From Candidatus Aalborgiella aggregata (GTDB lineage: Bacteria > Pseudomonadota > Gammaproteobacteria > Burkholderiales > Burkholderiaceae_C): 64,000 bases of DNA. Numbering within the stretch: position 1 is the stretch's first letter; each line of letters starts with the position of its first letter. Below, piece after piece: positions 25,987-34,246 of the stretch. Under the pieces are notes generated by a model. It had not been told where the DNA came from. It did not search any database and saw only the letters and a list, made by a program, of their open reading frames with translations. The DNA is taken from NCBI GenBank assembly GCA_016705065.1, contig JADIYY010000001.1, forward strand, positions 1-64,000. Direction: 5' to 3'. The position numbers and the translations under genes were made by a program.

Positions 25987-26927
25987 TTGTTTATTATTGA
26001 TTTGTAATATGCAATCGTGTCCAACAAGCCATCTGTGAGTTTCGTCTTCGGCTCCCAGTTGAAATTGTTTTTTGCCATGGAAATATCGGGCTTTCTGATT
26101 TGAGGATCGTCAGGAGGCTTGGGTAAGAAATTTAATTTTGATGAACTCGCCGTCAGTTTTAAGATGATTTCTGCTAGCTCAAGAACCGAATACTCCTCAG
26201 GATTTCCAAAATTAATCGGACCGCATGTGTTAGCTTCGCTATTCATCATGCGAATCATGCCTTCGATTAAATCATCTATATAGCAAAAGCTTCTGGATTG
26301 ATGTCCGGTGCCGTATATGGTGAGATCTTTGCCTTGCAAGGCTTGTTGAATGAAATTGATCACAACTCTGCCGTCTAAAGGATCCATCAACGGACCATAC
26401 GTATTGAAAATGCGCATCACTTTAATTTTTGTATTGTGTTTACGCTGGTAGTCAAAAAAGATACTTTCCGCACAGCGCTTGCCTTCGTCATAGCAACTGC
26501 GCTTACCTATAGGATTAACATTTCCCCAATAATTTTCAGGTTGTGGATGTATTAAAGGATCGCCATATACTTCACTCGTTGATGCTTGCAATATCGTTGC
26601 GTTGCATTTTGTGGCTAGGTCTAGCATGTTTAATGCGCCTAGCACACAAGTTTTGGTGGTATGAAGGGGGTCTTTTTGATAGCGCTCAGGGCTTGCTGGG
26701 CAGGCCAAATTGTAGATTTGATCAACGTCCAGTTTTATAGGCAGTATCACGTCATGTTCAATGAGCGTAAAGTTTTGATACTGTTTAAAGTTCTCAATAT
26801 TGGTAGGATTAGAACTGACGAAATTATCAAGGCATATGACTTCATGATCTTCGTTTAAAAGTCTTTTGCAAAGGTGTACGCCTAAAAAACCAGCACCACC
26901 AGTTACCAAAATTTTTAGTTTTTTCAT
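25983..26927 (-). CDS. UDP-glucuronate decarboxylase (UDP-xylose synthase type)
   Basis: 314 residues. Rossmann start KILVTGGAGFLGVHLCKRLL, then LACPASPERYQKDPLHTTKT, which marks UXS enzymes, STSEVYGDP, the catalytic SCYDEGKRCAE (YxxxK), and GPLMDPLDGRVVINFIQQAL with the UXS arginine. C-terminal GSR-type contact is GHQSRSFCYIDDLIEG. It would convert UDP-glucuronate to UDP-xylose in the cytosol for cell-surface polysaccharide. First gene of a two-gene operon with the glycosyltransferase. Confidence 0.88.
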   Translation of the reverse strand: MKKLKILVTGGAGFLGVHLCKRLLNEDHEVICLDNFVSSNPTNIENFKQYQNFTLIEHDVILPIKLDVDQIYNLACPASPERYQKDPLHTTKTCVLGALNMLDLATKCNATILQASTSEVYGDPLIHPQPENYWGNVNPIGKRSCYDEGKRCAESIFFDYQRKHNTKIKVMRIFNTYGPLMDPLDGRVVINFIQQALQGKDLTIYGTGHQSRSFCYIDDLIEGMIRMMNSEANTCGPINFGNPEEYSVLELAEIILKLTASSSKLNFLPKPPDDPQIRKPDISMAKNNFNWEPKTKLTDGLLDTIAYYKSIINN

Positions 26928-26992
26928 TTCACTTAAGATAAAAGATGTGTAGCACCAAAGCAGTGTACCTTTGCTATTGCGTTTATTTGTTA

Positions 26993-28498
26993 TTAACCAA
27001 CCGACTCAACTTTTTTTTTAAACACTTTCCAAAATTCCGCATTTTGCGTGGTCGCAAAGTTGATGCGCATCAGGGTGCTGGGTTGGCGGCTGGCGTGGAA
27101 GAGGGCACCGGGGGCGAGCAAGTAGCCGTGGTCCAGCATGCGCTGCGCCAATTGGTCGGTGTCCACGCCAGTGTCCACCCAGCCAAATAATCCTGCAGGC
27201 TCGGACGCGAATGTACAGCCGTGAGCAAGTGCCAACTTAACCGTTCTGCCGCGTGCCGCTGCCAGTTTGGCACGTATGCTGGTGGCGTGGCGGCGCAGCT
27301 GGCCTTGGTCTATGCACAGGCTGATGGCTTTTTCTAAGAGAGCAGGTGTGGTTAATGTGGCCAGCAATTTGGTGTCGAGCAAACGTTCTATCAAATCTTC
27401 AGGCGCAGCCATATAGCCCACGCGCCAATTGGGGGCGAGGATTTTGGCAAAGCCACTCACATAAATCGTGCGTTGCAAACCATCCAAAGCGCACAGGCGC
27501 GTGGCATGGTCGGGCGCAATGTGGCTGTAGCTGTCGTCCTCCATGATGTGAAAGTTGTGCTCATTCGCCAGTTGCAACATGCGGTGCGCACTGTGGGGCG
27601 ACAGCATATAGCCCGTGGGGTTGTGCAGCACGCTCACGCTCACCATCAATTTGGGTTTGTGAATGTCGCAGTACTTCGCCATCACGTCCAAATCAGGCCC
27701 ATCGGCACGGCGTGGCACGGGCAATATCTGCATGCCCAGCGCTTGCAATCGCGCAAATTCCACCGCCCAGCCGGGCTCTTCCACCATCACCGCGTCACCC
27801 GCTCTGAGCAAGGTTCGGCTCACCACATCCAGCGCATGCGTGGCGCCAACTGTGCTGATGATTTGGCTGGGTGCTGCGCTGATGTTCATTTGTGCGAGCT
27901 TGTTGGACAGCGACTGTCTTAAATTCGCATCACCCATTGGGTCGCCATATTCCAATGAAAACTGTTTCAGCGCGGCCGGTGTGGTGACTTTGCGCACTGC
28001 CGCGCTTAAGAACGGGTTGTCCAGCCACTCTGGTGGAAACACCCCCATGCCAGGTTGCGGCTTGGGTCCTGCTTGGCGGAACATGCCACGAATCAGCATG
28101 GCGGCATTCACGGGTGCGGGAGTAGGTGCCCGCATGGTCGCAGGGGTTTGTGTAGCCGATACGCTTGGTGCATTTGTCTCAAGATGATTTGCATTATTTG
28201 CTGCACTATTAATAGCATCATAGGCAATAGATACGCCGGATACAGGCTGATTTTTTGTATAAAAATTGGTAAATTCTCGAACATAGAAGCCCCTGTTGCG
28301 GCGCGACTCGACCAAACCCAGCGCCAGCAATTGGTCATACGCCGCCACCACGGTTGACGGGCTCACGCCTTGCTGCTGCGCACATTGCCGCACCGATGGC
28401 AGGCGCGCGCCAGCGGAGAGTAAGCGGCTTTGAATCCGTTGTGCAAATCGGTCGCGCAATTGTTCCGACAGTGAAAGGGTGCTGTTTTTGGTGAGCAT
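26993..28498 (-). CDS. MocR-type regulator (GntR wHTH plus aminotransferase fold) with repeat peptide in the linker
   Basis: ATG 28498 gives 501 residues. Residues 1-70 are a GntR winged helix (LSLSEQLRDRFAQRIQSRLLSAGARLPSVRQCAQQQGVSPSTVVAAYDQL). The class I aminotransferase fold runs from about 150, with EEPGWAVEF, HNPTGYML, EDDSYSHI and the PLP lysine in YVSGFAKILAPNWRVGY. The linker carries NFYTKNQPVSGVSIAYDAINSAA, encoded antisense by an interspersed element (28200-28268). MocR proteins use PLP as a sensor. It is divergent from the LysE exporter at 28598 and most likely controls that run through the inverted repeat at 28525-28563. Confidence 0.9.
   Translation of the reverse strand: MLTKNSTLSLSEQLRDRFAQRIQSRLLSAGARLPSVRQCAQQQGVSPSTVVAAYDQLLALGLVESRRNRGFYVREFTNFYTKNQPVSGVSIAYDAINSAANNANHLETNAPSVSATQTPATMRAPTPAPVNAAMLIRGMFRQAGPKPQPGMGVFPPEWLDNPFLSAAVRKVTTPAALKQFSLEYGDPMGDANLRQSLSNKLAQMNISAAPSQIISTVGATHALDVVSRTLLRAGDAVMVEEPGWAVEFARLQALGMQILPVPRRADGPDLDVMAKYCDIHKPKLMVSVSVLHNPTGYMLSPHSAHRMLQLANEHNFHIMEDDSYSHIAPDHATRLCALDGLQRTIYVSGFAKILAPNWRVGYMAAPEDLIERLLDTKLLATLTTPALLEKAISLCIDQGQLRRHATSIRAKLAAARGRTVKLALAHGCTFASEPAGLFGWVDTGVDTDQLAQRMLDHGYLLAPGALFHASRQPSTLMRINFATTQNAEFWKVFKKKVESVG
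28200..28268 (+). repeat. Interspersed palindromic element, copy E (inside MocR gene)
   Basis: Contains AATAGCATCATAGGCAATAG, ATACGCCGGATACAGGC and TGATTTTTTGTATAAAAATT; the left palindrome is degraded. The host reads the opposite strand, giving NQPVSGVSIAYDAI as in the DUF4149 protein. Confidence 0.85.
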
Positions 28499-28524
28499 GG
28501 TGGTTCTGTGTGTCAGTAAAGATA

Positions 28525-28563
28525 GCAATACAGTTTGTGTATGTGATTGTTAAACTGTACTGC
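28525..28563. promoter_or_regulatory. Probable MocR operator
   Basis: Near-perfect 12-bp inverted repeat: GCAATACAGTTT (28525-28536) and AAACTGTACTGC (28552-28563), one mismatch, 15-nt spacer. It lies in the 99-nt gap between the divergent MocR and LysE starts. Confidence 0.6.
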
Positions 28564-28597
28564 TAGTGTAATGGTATTTGCGGCTAAACTGCAAGCC

Positions 28598-29197
28598 ATG
28601 ACAGCGACTGAACTCACCGCTTTATTGGCTTTAACAACCGCCGCTAGCTTCACGCCAGGACCGAACACGACCCTGTCCACAGCTTTGGCGGCTAACCACG
28701 GATTGAAGCGGGCTATGACATTTGTGTGCGCCGTACCTGTTGGCTGGGCGTTGCTTTTCAGCTTGTGCGCGGGTGGCGTGGGGGCATTGGTGGTGGCAAT
28801 ACCTGCCTTGCGTTTGGGCATCAAAGTGTTTGGCGTGGCGTATTTGCTTTGGTTGGCCTACAAGATCGGCATGACACGTACATTGGGTGAGACAGACAAC
28901 TCGCGCATCGACGTCACATTCTTTCAGGGCGTGATGCTGCAGTTTTTAAACATCAAAGCTTGGATGCTGGCGCTGGCCTTGGTTGCGGGTTGGATAGCTG
29001 GCAAGCCAGATGCTTTGAACCGTTATATGCTGATGTTCCCTATTTTGCTGATCTACGCATTCGCAAGCAATTTGGCCTATGCCGCCATGGGCTCTTTGCT
29101 GCGCAAATGGCTACAAATTGGCAATCGCTTGACTTGGTTTAACCGTTTCATGGCTTTGGTTTTGGCGGTCACAGCGGCTTGGATGGCAACGTTTTAA
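28598..29197 (+). CDS. LysE/RhtB-family amino-acid exporter
   Basis: ATG 28598 gives 199 residues beginning MTATELTALLALTTAASFTPGPNTTL, with the conserved TPGPN of LysE transporters at about residues 19-23. Six helices are predicted; LWLAYKIGMTRTLG and GVMLQFLNIKAWMLAL fit the family (usual NPK here is NIK). It should export an amino acid. It is the first gene of a + strand run with EamA, a second LysE and an aminotransferase, and is divergent from the MocR regulator. Confidence 0.88.
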   Translation: MTATELTALLALTTAASFTPGPNTTLSTALAANHGLKRAMTFVCAVPVGWALLFSLCAGGVGALVVAIPALRLGIKVFGVAYLLWLAYKIGMTRTLGETDNSRIDVTFFQGVMLQFLNIKAWMLALALVAGWIAGKPDALNRYMLMFPILLIYAFASNLAYAAMGSLLRKWLQIGNRLTWFNRFMALVLAVTAAWMATF

Positions 29198-29198
29198 T

Positions 29199-30176
29199 AT
29201 GAATTCTGCACAAGCTACTGCTGAAAACGTTAAAGCTGGCTTGTGGCTGGGTTTGCTGGGCGTGATCATATTTGCAGTCACCTTGCCGATGACCAAGCTC
29301 GCTGTGGGCACGCTGGCACAGCCGCAACTGTCGCCTTGGTTCATCACCTTTGGTCGCGCAGCGGTCGCAGGTTTGCTATCAATTTTGTATCTGACTTGGC
29401 AATATAAATCTGCGAAAGAAGTGAATTCGACCACTAAAAAAACAAATCAACGTGTTTGGAAACTGCCCAGCGCAAGCGAATGGGGTTTACTGGCTTTCAC
29501 CGCTTGTGGTGTGGTGGTCGGCTTTCCGCTCTTCTTGTCTTTGGCGTTGCAATACGTACCCAGCACGCATGGCGCGGTGGTGACGGGGTTAATGCCGCTC
29601 GCTACCGCCGTCATCGCAGCAATTTGGTACAAGCAGCGGCCAAGCGTGGGCTTTTGGTTTTTCGCTGTTTTAGGCACGGTGCTGGTGTTGAGCTTTATGC
29701 TGCTGCGCTCTGCTGATGCAGGCGGTCAATTCAGTATGCACTTGGCAGACATATTTTTGTTGCTCGCCATGATCAGCGGATCGCTGGGGTACATAGGCGG
29801 TGCACGCTTGACGCCCTCTTTGGGCGCAGAGCGGGTGATTTGTTGGGTGCTGGTTTTGTCTTTGCCCATCACTGTTCCTTTGACTTTGCAAACCATGCCA
29901 CAACATTTCAGCGCCATTCAGGCTGGTAGCTGGTGGGCATTTGCTTACGTCGCGGTCTTCTCCATGTGGCTGGGTTTCTTCGCGTGGTATCGCGGCTTGG
30001 CACTGGGAGGCGCGGTGCGCGTCAGCCAAGTCCAGCTAGTTCAGCCGTTTTTGAGTCTGCTTTTTGCAGTGCCATTGCTGGGCGAAAAAATTGACCTGAT
30101 GACTCTGGGTTTTGCTTTGGCAGTGATCGCCACCGTGTTTATAGGTAAAAGTATGTCGGTAGGGAATGCCAAATGA
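29199..30176 (+). CDS. EamA/DMT-family permease
   Basis: 325 residues starting one base after the LysE stop. Ten helices in two EamA repeats: GLWLGLLGVIIFAVTLPMTKLAV and WFITFGRAAVAGLLSILYL in the first; SGSLGYIGGARLTPSLG to VQPFLSLLFAVPLLGEKIDLMTLGFALAVIATVFIG in the second. A charged loop (KSAKEVNSTTKKTNQRVWK) lies near residue 75. Its 3' end overlaps the next LysE gene by 4 nt, so the three exporters are probably one operon. Substrate unknown. Confidence 0.87.
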   Translation: MNSAQATAENVKAGLWLGLLGVIIFAVTLPMTKLAVGTLAQPQLSPWFITFGRAAVAGLLSILYLTWQYKSAKEVNSTTKKTNQRVWKLPSASEWGLLAFTACGVVVGFPLFLSLALQYVPSTHGAVVTGLMPLATAVIAAIWYKQRPSVGFWFFAVLGTVLVLSFMLLRSADAGGQFSMHLADIFLLLAMISGSLGYIGGARLTPSLGAERVICWVLVLSLPITVPLTLQTMPQHFSAIQAGSWWAFAYVAVFSMWLGFFAWYRGLALGGAVRVSQVQLVQPFLSLLFAVPLLGEKIDLMTLGFALAVIATVFIGKSMSVGNAK

Positions 30177-30796
30177 ATACAGACCAAATCATCGCCTTGG
30201 CCATTTTTGCCGCGGTTTCGTCCATCACGCCAGGACCCAACAATTTGATGCTGCTGGCATCGGGCGTCAATTTTGGTGTGCGGCGCTCACTGCCACATTA
30301 CGCAGGTGTGACATCGGGATTTTTGTTGCTGATTTTGTGTTTGGGCTTTGGCTTAAAAAGTGTGTTCATCGCTTATCCGCAGCTGGAAGTGGTGTTGCGT
30401 TATGTGGGTGCGGCCTACATGGCGTGGTTGGCTTGGAAAATGGCCAATGTGACTGATGCGCCCAAAAGCGCGGATGGACAACTGACTGCAAAACCCATGA
30501 CCTATTTGTCAGCGGTGGCTTTTCAATGGGTTAACCCCAAAGCCATCATGATGGCGATTGGTGCCATCACCACCTACTCGCCCAGTGGTTCAGGGGCATG
30601 GGGCGTACTTTGGGTGGGCGCGGTGTTTGCAGTGATCAACGCACCCATGGTCTTGAGCTGGTTGCTCTTTGGCAGCAGCATGCGCCAGTTTTTGCAAGAC
30701 CCGCAAAAGCGCCGGTGGTTTAACTGGATCATGGCGGCTTTGTTGCTGGCAACTTTGTACCCCGTGTTTGCACCACTCTTGCTGAGTCACAGCTAA
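30173..30796 (+). CDS. LysE/RhtB-family amino-acid exporter (second)
   Basis: 207 residues; ATGA overlap with the EamA gene. MNTDQIIALAIFAAVSSITPGPNNLML has the TPGPN motif, VLRYVGAAYMAWLAWKMA the central helix, and AFQWVNPKAIMMAIGAI the conserved NPK. Six helices. It follows the same run as the first LysE copy, but the two are not closely similar, so they probably serve different substrates. Confidence 0.88.
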   Translation: MNTDQIIALAIFAAVSSITPGPNNLMLLASGVNFGVRRSLPHYAGVTSGFLLLILCLGFGLKSVFIAYPQLEVVLRYVGAAYMAWLAWKMANVTDAPKSADGQLTAKPMTYLSAVAFQWVNPKAIMMAIGAITTYSPSGSGAWGVLWVGAVFAVINAPMVLSWLLFGSSMRQFLQDPQKRRWFNWIMAALLLATLYPVFAPLLLSHS

Positions 30797-30853
30797 AATG
30801 GTGGGATATAAAAATTGATGAAAATATTGAGATAAAAATTTAAGGAAACAACC

Positions 30854-32071
30854 ATGAGCACCCAATGGACCCAAGCCAAACGCGCAGAGAAGATGAACCC
30901 ATCTGTGATTCGTGAAATTTTAAAAGTCACAGACAAACCGGGCATCATCAGTTTTGCCGGCGGTCTGCCATCGCCGCAAACCTTTCCGATTCCGGAGTTT
31001 GCTGCCGCCTGCGCCAAGGTTCTAGCAGAAGACGGCAAATCCGCGCTGCAATACGCCGCCAGCGAAGGCTTTGGCCCTTTGCGTGAACAAGTCGCTGCCA
31101 GCTTGCCGTGGAAGGTTGACCCCAACCAGGTGCTGATCACCACTGGCTCACAACAAGGTTTGGACTTGCTCGCCAAAATTTTGATTGATGAAAACTGCCC
31201 CATCGTGGTGGAAACACCCACTTACTTGGGTGCTTTGCAAGCCTTCACGCCGATGGAACCTAAAGTGGTTTCAGTGAAAAGTGATGACCAAGGCATCGAC
31301 ATTGCAGACCTGAAAGCCAAAGGCAAAGGCGCACGCTTTTTGTATGTGTTACCCAATTTCCAAAACCCCACAGGCCGCACCATGACCGAAGCACGCCGCG
31401 CCGCTTTGAGCGCCGCTTGCATAGAGATTGGTTTGCCGATTGTTGAAGACAACCCCTATGGCGAGCTGTGGTTTGACCAAGCACCGCCCTTGCCGCTGAC
31501 TGCGCGCAATCCTGAAGGCTGTGTCTATTTGGGTTCGTTCAGCAAAGTGCTGGCACCTGGTTTGCGACTGGGCTTCATGGTCTTGCCCAAGACCTTGTTC
31601 CCCAAAATTTTGCAAGCCAAACAAGCGGCCGATTTGCACACGCCCAGCTTTAACCAGCGCGTGGCATCCGAAGTGCTCAAAGGCAATTTCTTAGACCGCC
31701 ATGTGCCCATGATTCGCAAACTGTACAAGTCACAACGCGATGCCATGTTGACCGCATTGGCGCGTGAAATGCCAGTGACACCCGGCAACGCAGAGGCCAG
31801 CGTGACTTGGAATACGCCCGATGGCGGCATGTTCCTTTGGGTGCGCTTGCCAGCTGGTTTGAACGCGGTGGAATTGTTGCCCAAAGCAGTGGACAAAAAC
31901 GTCGCCTTTGTGCCGGGTTCCCCGTTTTTTGCCGACAACGCCGACCCACGCTCCCTGCGTTTGAGCTTTGTCACTGCGTCGGTAGACCAAATCAACATAG
32001 GCATGAAAGCCTTGGGCGACACCATCAAAGAAGCCATGCAACCTGTGCAAAATTTAGCTAAGGCCGCATGA
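30854..32071 (+). CDS. PLP-dependent class I/II aminotransferase (LysN/2-aminoadipate type)
   Basis: 405 residues; ATG after TTAAGGAA. Fold type I features: SFAGGLPSPQTFPIPEFA at 35-52, YAASEGFGPLREQVA, TTGSQQGLDLLAKIL, NFQNPTGRTM, EDNPYGELWF and the PLP lysine in LGSFSKVLAPGLRLGFM. This pattern fits the KAT/AadAT-LysN group acting on lysine, 2-aminoadipate or aromatic amino acids. With LysE-type exporters upstream and a MocR regulator, the locus may handle overflow of an amino acid. The stop overlaps a following ATG by 4 nt. Confidence 0.9.
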   Translation: MSTQWTQAKRAEKMNPSVIREILKVTDKPGIISFAGGLPSPQTFPIPEFAAACAKVLAEDGKSALQYAASEGFGPLREQVAASLPWKVDPNQVLITTGSQQGLDLLAKILIDENCPIVVETPTYLGALQAFTPMEPKVVSVKSDDQGIDIADLKAKGKGARFLYVLPNFQNPTGRTMTEARRAALSAACIEIGLPIVEDNPYGELWFDQAPPLPLTARNPEGCVYLGSFSKVLAPGLRLGFMVLPKTLFPKILQAKQAADLHTPSFNQRVASEVLKGNFLDRHVPMIRKLYKSQRDAMLTALAREMPVTPGNAEASVTWNTPDGGMFLWVRLPAGLNAVELLPKAVDKNVAFVPGSPFFADNADPRSLRLSFVTASVDQINIGMKALGDTIKEAMQPVQNLAKAA

Positions 32072-32101
32072 CCCAGATCGTACGGTCTAACCGCGAAGCG
32101 C

Positions 32102-32917
32102 GTGCGTTTGCTACTTCAGCACCAACTGAAGCGACCAGCACAGAAGTTAAGAGTCAATTTAGCGACAAGCGTGGGGGCACAAATAGACCACATCGTTGTC
32201 GTAGCGCAAACGCTAGAGCAAGGTATCGCTTGGTGCGAAGCCACTTTGGGCATCACACCCAATGAAGGTGGTGAGCACAAGCAGTTTGGCACCCACAATT
32301 GCTTGTTCAAAATCGCCACACCACAGTATCCATTGGCGTATTTTGAAATCATTGCCATTAAACCTGATGCTACTAATTCAATAGCACCTAAGGCAATTAA
32401 TACGCCTTCTACAGGTCAAAAACGTATAAATTCTGCACGCTGGTTTGATATGGACGATGCAGCGCTGCAAAAGGCTGTGGCAGTAGAACCGCGCTTGGTG
32501 CACTTCGTGGCGCAGACGGCAGACATCCAAGCCGCAAAGAGCGCATTAAAGTTGCAAGGCATAGACCGCGGTACCGCAGTCGAAGCCAGCCGCCACACGC
32601 GCAAAGGCCGTTTGGAATGGAAAATCACCGTGCGTGATGATGGGCAACGCCTGTTCAACGGCACTTTGCCCAGTCTGATTCAGTGGGGCAAAAATGCCGA
32701 CGCAGAACCCCTGCGCTTGCACCCGCGCAACACCTTGCCGCGCTCTGGCGTGTCGCTGCAAAGCGTGGCTGTCACATCACCCAGTGCCGACAAACTGCAA
32801 GCCGCTTACACGGCTATTGGTTTGAGTGGCGTCACAATTGCACAGGGCGAGCCAAACCTCACCGTCACCTTGCGCACGCCCAAAGGCGTGGTGACTTTGC
32901 AAAGCATGGGCATTTAA
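32102..32917 (+). CDS. VOC-family (Glyoxalase_3-like) protein with in-frame repeat peptide
   Basis: The frame opens at GTG 32102; the real start may be the GTG at 32171 before GAQIDHIVVVAQTLEQGIAWCEATLG, the conserved beginning. A competing frame starting at 32068 overlaps the aminotransferase stop, so an upstream frameshift is possible. Later parts are ARWFDMDDAALQKAVAVEPRLVHFVAQTADI and LEWKITVRDDGQRLFNGTLPSLIQWG, as in VOC proteins of Burkholderiales. Between IIAIKPDA and RWFDMDD an interspersed element adds TNSIAPKAINTPSTGQKRIN. Function unknown. Confidence 0.75.
   Translation: MRLLLQHQLKRPAQKLRVNLATSVGAQIDHIVVVAQTLEQGIAWCEATLGITPNEGGEHKQFGTHNCLFKIATPQYPLAYFEIIAIKPDATNSIAPKAINTPSTGQKRINSARWFDMDDAALQKAVAVEPRLVHFVAQTADIQAAKSALKLQGIDRGTAVEASRHTRKGRLEWKITVRDDGQRLFNGTLPSLIQWGKNADAEPLRLHPRNTLPRSGVSLQSVAVTSPSADKLQAAYTAIGLSGVTIAQGEPNLTVTLRTPKGVVTLQSMGI
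32369..32431 (+). repeat. Interspersed palindromic element, copy F (inside VOC gene)
   Basis: GCTACTAATTCAATAGCACC, AAGGCAATTAATACGCC, TTCTACAGGTCAAAAACG. Read in the sense strand by the host gene as DATNSIAPKAINTPSTGQKR; copy G uses the same frame. Confidence 0.85.
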
Positions 32918-32928
32918 GAGGCGAGTGA

Positions 32929-33906
32929 TTGCGTACATTGCTTGTTTTGAATCCTCACGCCGCTGGCGGTAAAGCAGCTGCGTTGGCCAAACCTCTGAAA
33001 ACCTGGCTGGCTAAAAATCAACCCGACTGGCAAATGGCCATTGCGCACAACGTCGCCATTGGCCGCCGCTTGATTGATGCCATGCCGCAAGGCAGCCGCA
33101 TTGTGTTGGTGGGTGGCGATGGCACCTTCAACCAAATGCTGCCCAGCTTGTTGGCGGGCGAACACAGCGCTGCCTTGGTGCCCTATGGCAGTGGCAACGA
33201 TTTGGCACGCGCATTGGGTTTGCGTGGCTTGTCTTGGCGCAAAGCGCTGGCACTGGCTGGCAGCCAAACACCACAGCGCATGGACATTGGACTGGCAGAG
33301 TTTGAAGTATTGCCAGAGTCCAATGAAAATCAAGAAGATGATCAATTAGAAAGTCAAAAAGCAGACCAAGAAGAAGGCCAAAACGAAGACCGTTTGCACA
33401 GCGTGCCGTTTGCCTCCAGCTTCACCACGGGTTTTGATTCATCGGTAGGTTTGCGCGCACTCAACGGGCCTAAATGGTTGCGCGGTTTGCCACGCTATTT
33501 GCTGGCGACTGTGCGCGAGTTGCTGCACTTTCGCAAATGGGGCTTGGTGGTTTTGGCAGACGGCAAACCAATTTACACCACCGAAGCTTTGTTTGCATCC
33601 AGCTTGAACACACCCACCTTTGGCGCTGGTATGCCTGCTGTACCCCATGCTTCGATTTATGACGGGCAGTTGAATTTGCTCTTGGCTAAAAACGTGAGCG
33701 TGTGGCAAACCATTTTGCTGTTGCCAGATTTGCTGTTTGGCAAACATTTGAACCATCCCAAGGTGCACACCCAGCCGTTTCAAACGCTGCAAATCAAATC
33801 AGACACGCCCATTCCATTGGCGGCTGATGGCGAGTATTTGGGCACTAGCCAAAACATCCACATCCGCATCCTCAAAGGGCAGTTGCCCATTGTTGCAAAG
33901 AGCTGA
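32929..33906 (+). CDS. Lipid kinase, diacylglycerol-kinase catalytic family (YegS/BmrU-like)
   Basis: TTG start 32929 after AAGAGGCGAG; 325 residues. LLVLNPHAAGGKAAA is the N-terminal nucleotide loop, IVLVGGDGTFNQMLPSLL the diagnostic GGDGT, and LVPYGSGNDLARALGL the following motif. The C-terminal beta domain ends PLAADGEYLG. It should phosphorylate a lipid such as diacylglycerol at the membrane. Between residues 126 and 152 there is an acidic low-complexity insert (NENQEDDQLESQKADQEEGQ) that I do not see as part of the usual fold. Confidence 0.85.
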   Translation: MRTLLVLNPHAAGGKAAALAKPLKTWLAKNQPDWQMAIAHNVAIGRRLIDAMPQGSRIVLVGGDGTFNQMLPSLLAGEHSAALVPYGSGNDLARALGLRGLSWRKALALAGSQTPQRMDIGLAEFEVLPESNENQEDDQLESQKADQEEGQNEDRLHSVPFASSFTTGFDSSVGLRALNGPKWLRGLPRYLLATVRELLHFRKWGLVVLADGKPIYTTEALFASSLNTPTFGAGMPAVPHASIYDGQLNLLLAKNVSVWQTILLLPDLLFGKHLNHPKVHTQPFQTLQIKSDTPIPLAADGEYLGTSQNIHIRILKGQLPIVAKS

Positions 33907-33907
33907 G

Positions 33908-34246
33908 TTAACCCTGCCACACCCCATAGCCCAATCGCTGCAAAGCAATCGCCAGCTCCACTTCCATCGCCTGCGCTTTTTTGTAGGGCATGGGGTTGAA
34001 CTTTTCATACAGCGCGGGCAGTAGCTTTACGCCATAGTCCGTCACAAACGCATTGGCTTGAATCCCCGCCATGTGCTTGTCAAACCGCACATCCGGATCC
34101 AGCCCCGTCATCCCCACATAAACAAACGGCTTGCCCATCACATAGTCCGGATTGCAACGCCGAAACTTCCCACTGTTCCAAACCCTGTCATCCAGCTCCA
34201 CCACGTAGACATAGTAGTGGTGGGATTTGGGGGTGGGGTCAGGCAT
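33908..34246 (-). CDS. GIY-YIG-like small protein
   Basis: 112 residues. HHYYVYVVELDD and KPFVYVGMTGLDPDVRFDKHMAGIQA resemble the GIY-YIG nuclease core (YVYVV..VYVGMT) with Arg and His in RFDKH; a later LYEKFNPMPYKKAQAMEVELAIAL could provide the acidic residue. It may be a structure-specific nuclease, as UvrC-like and Slx-like proteins are. It overlaps the methyltransferase gene by 8 nt. Confidence 0.65.
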   Translation of the reverse strand: MPDPTPKSHHYYVYVVELDDRVWNSGKFRRCNPDYVMGKPFVYVGMTGLDPDVRFDKHMAGIQANAFVTDYGVKLLPALYEKFNPMPYKKAQAMEVELAIALQRLGYGVWQG

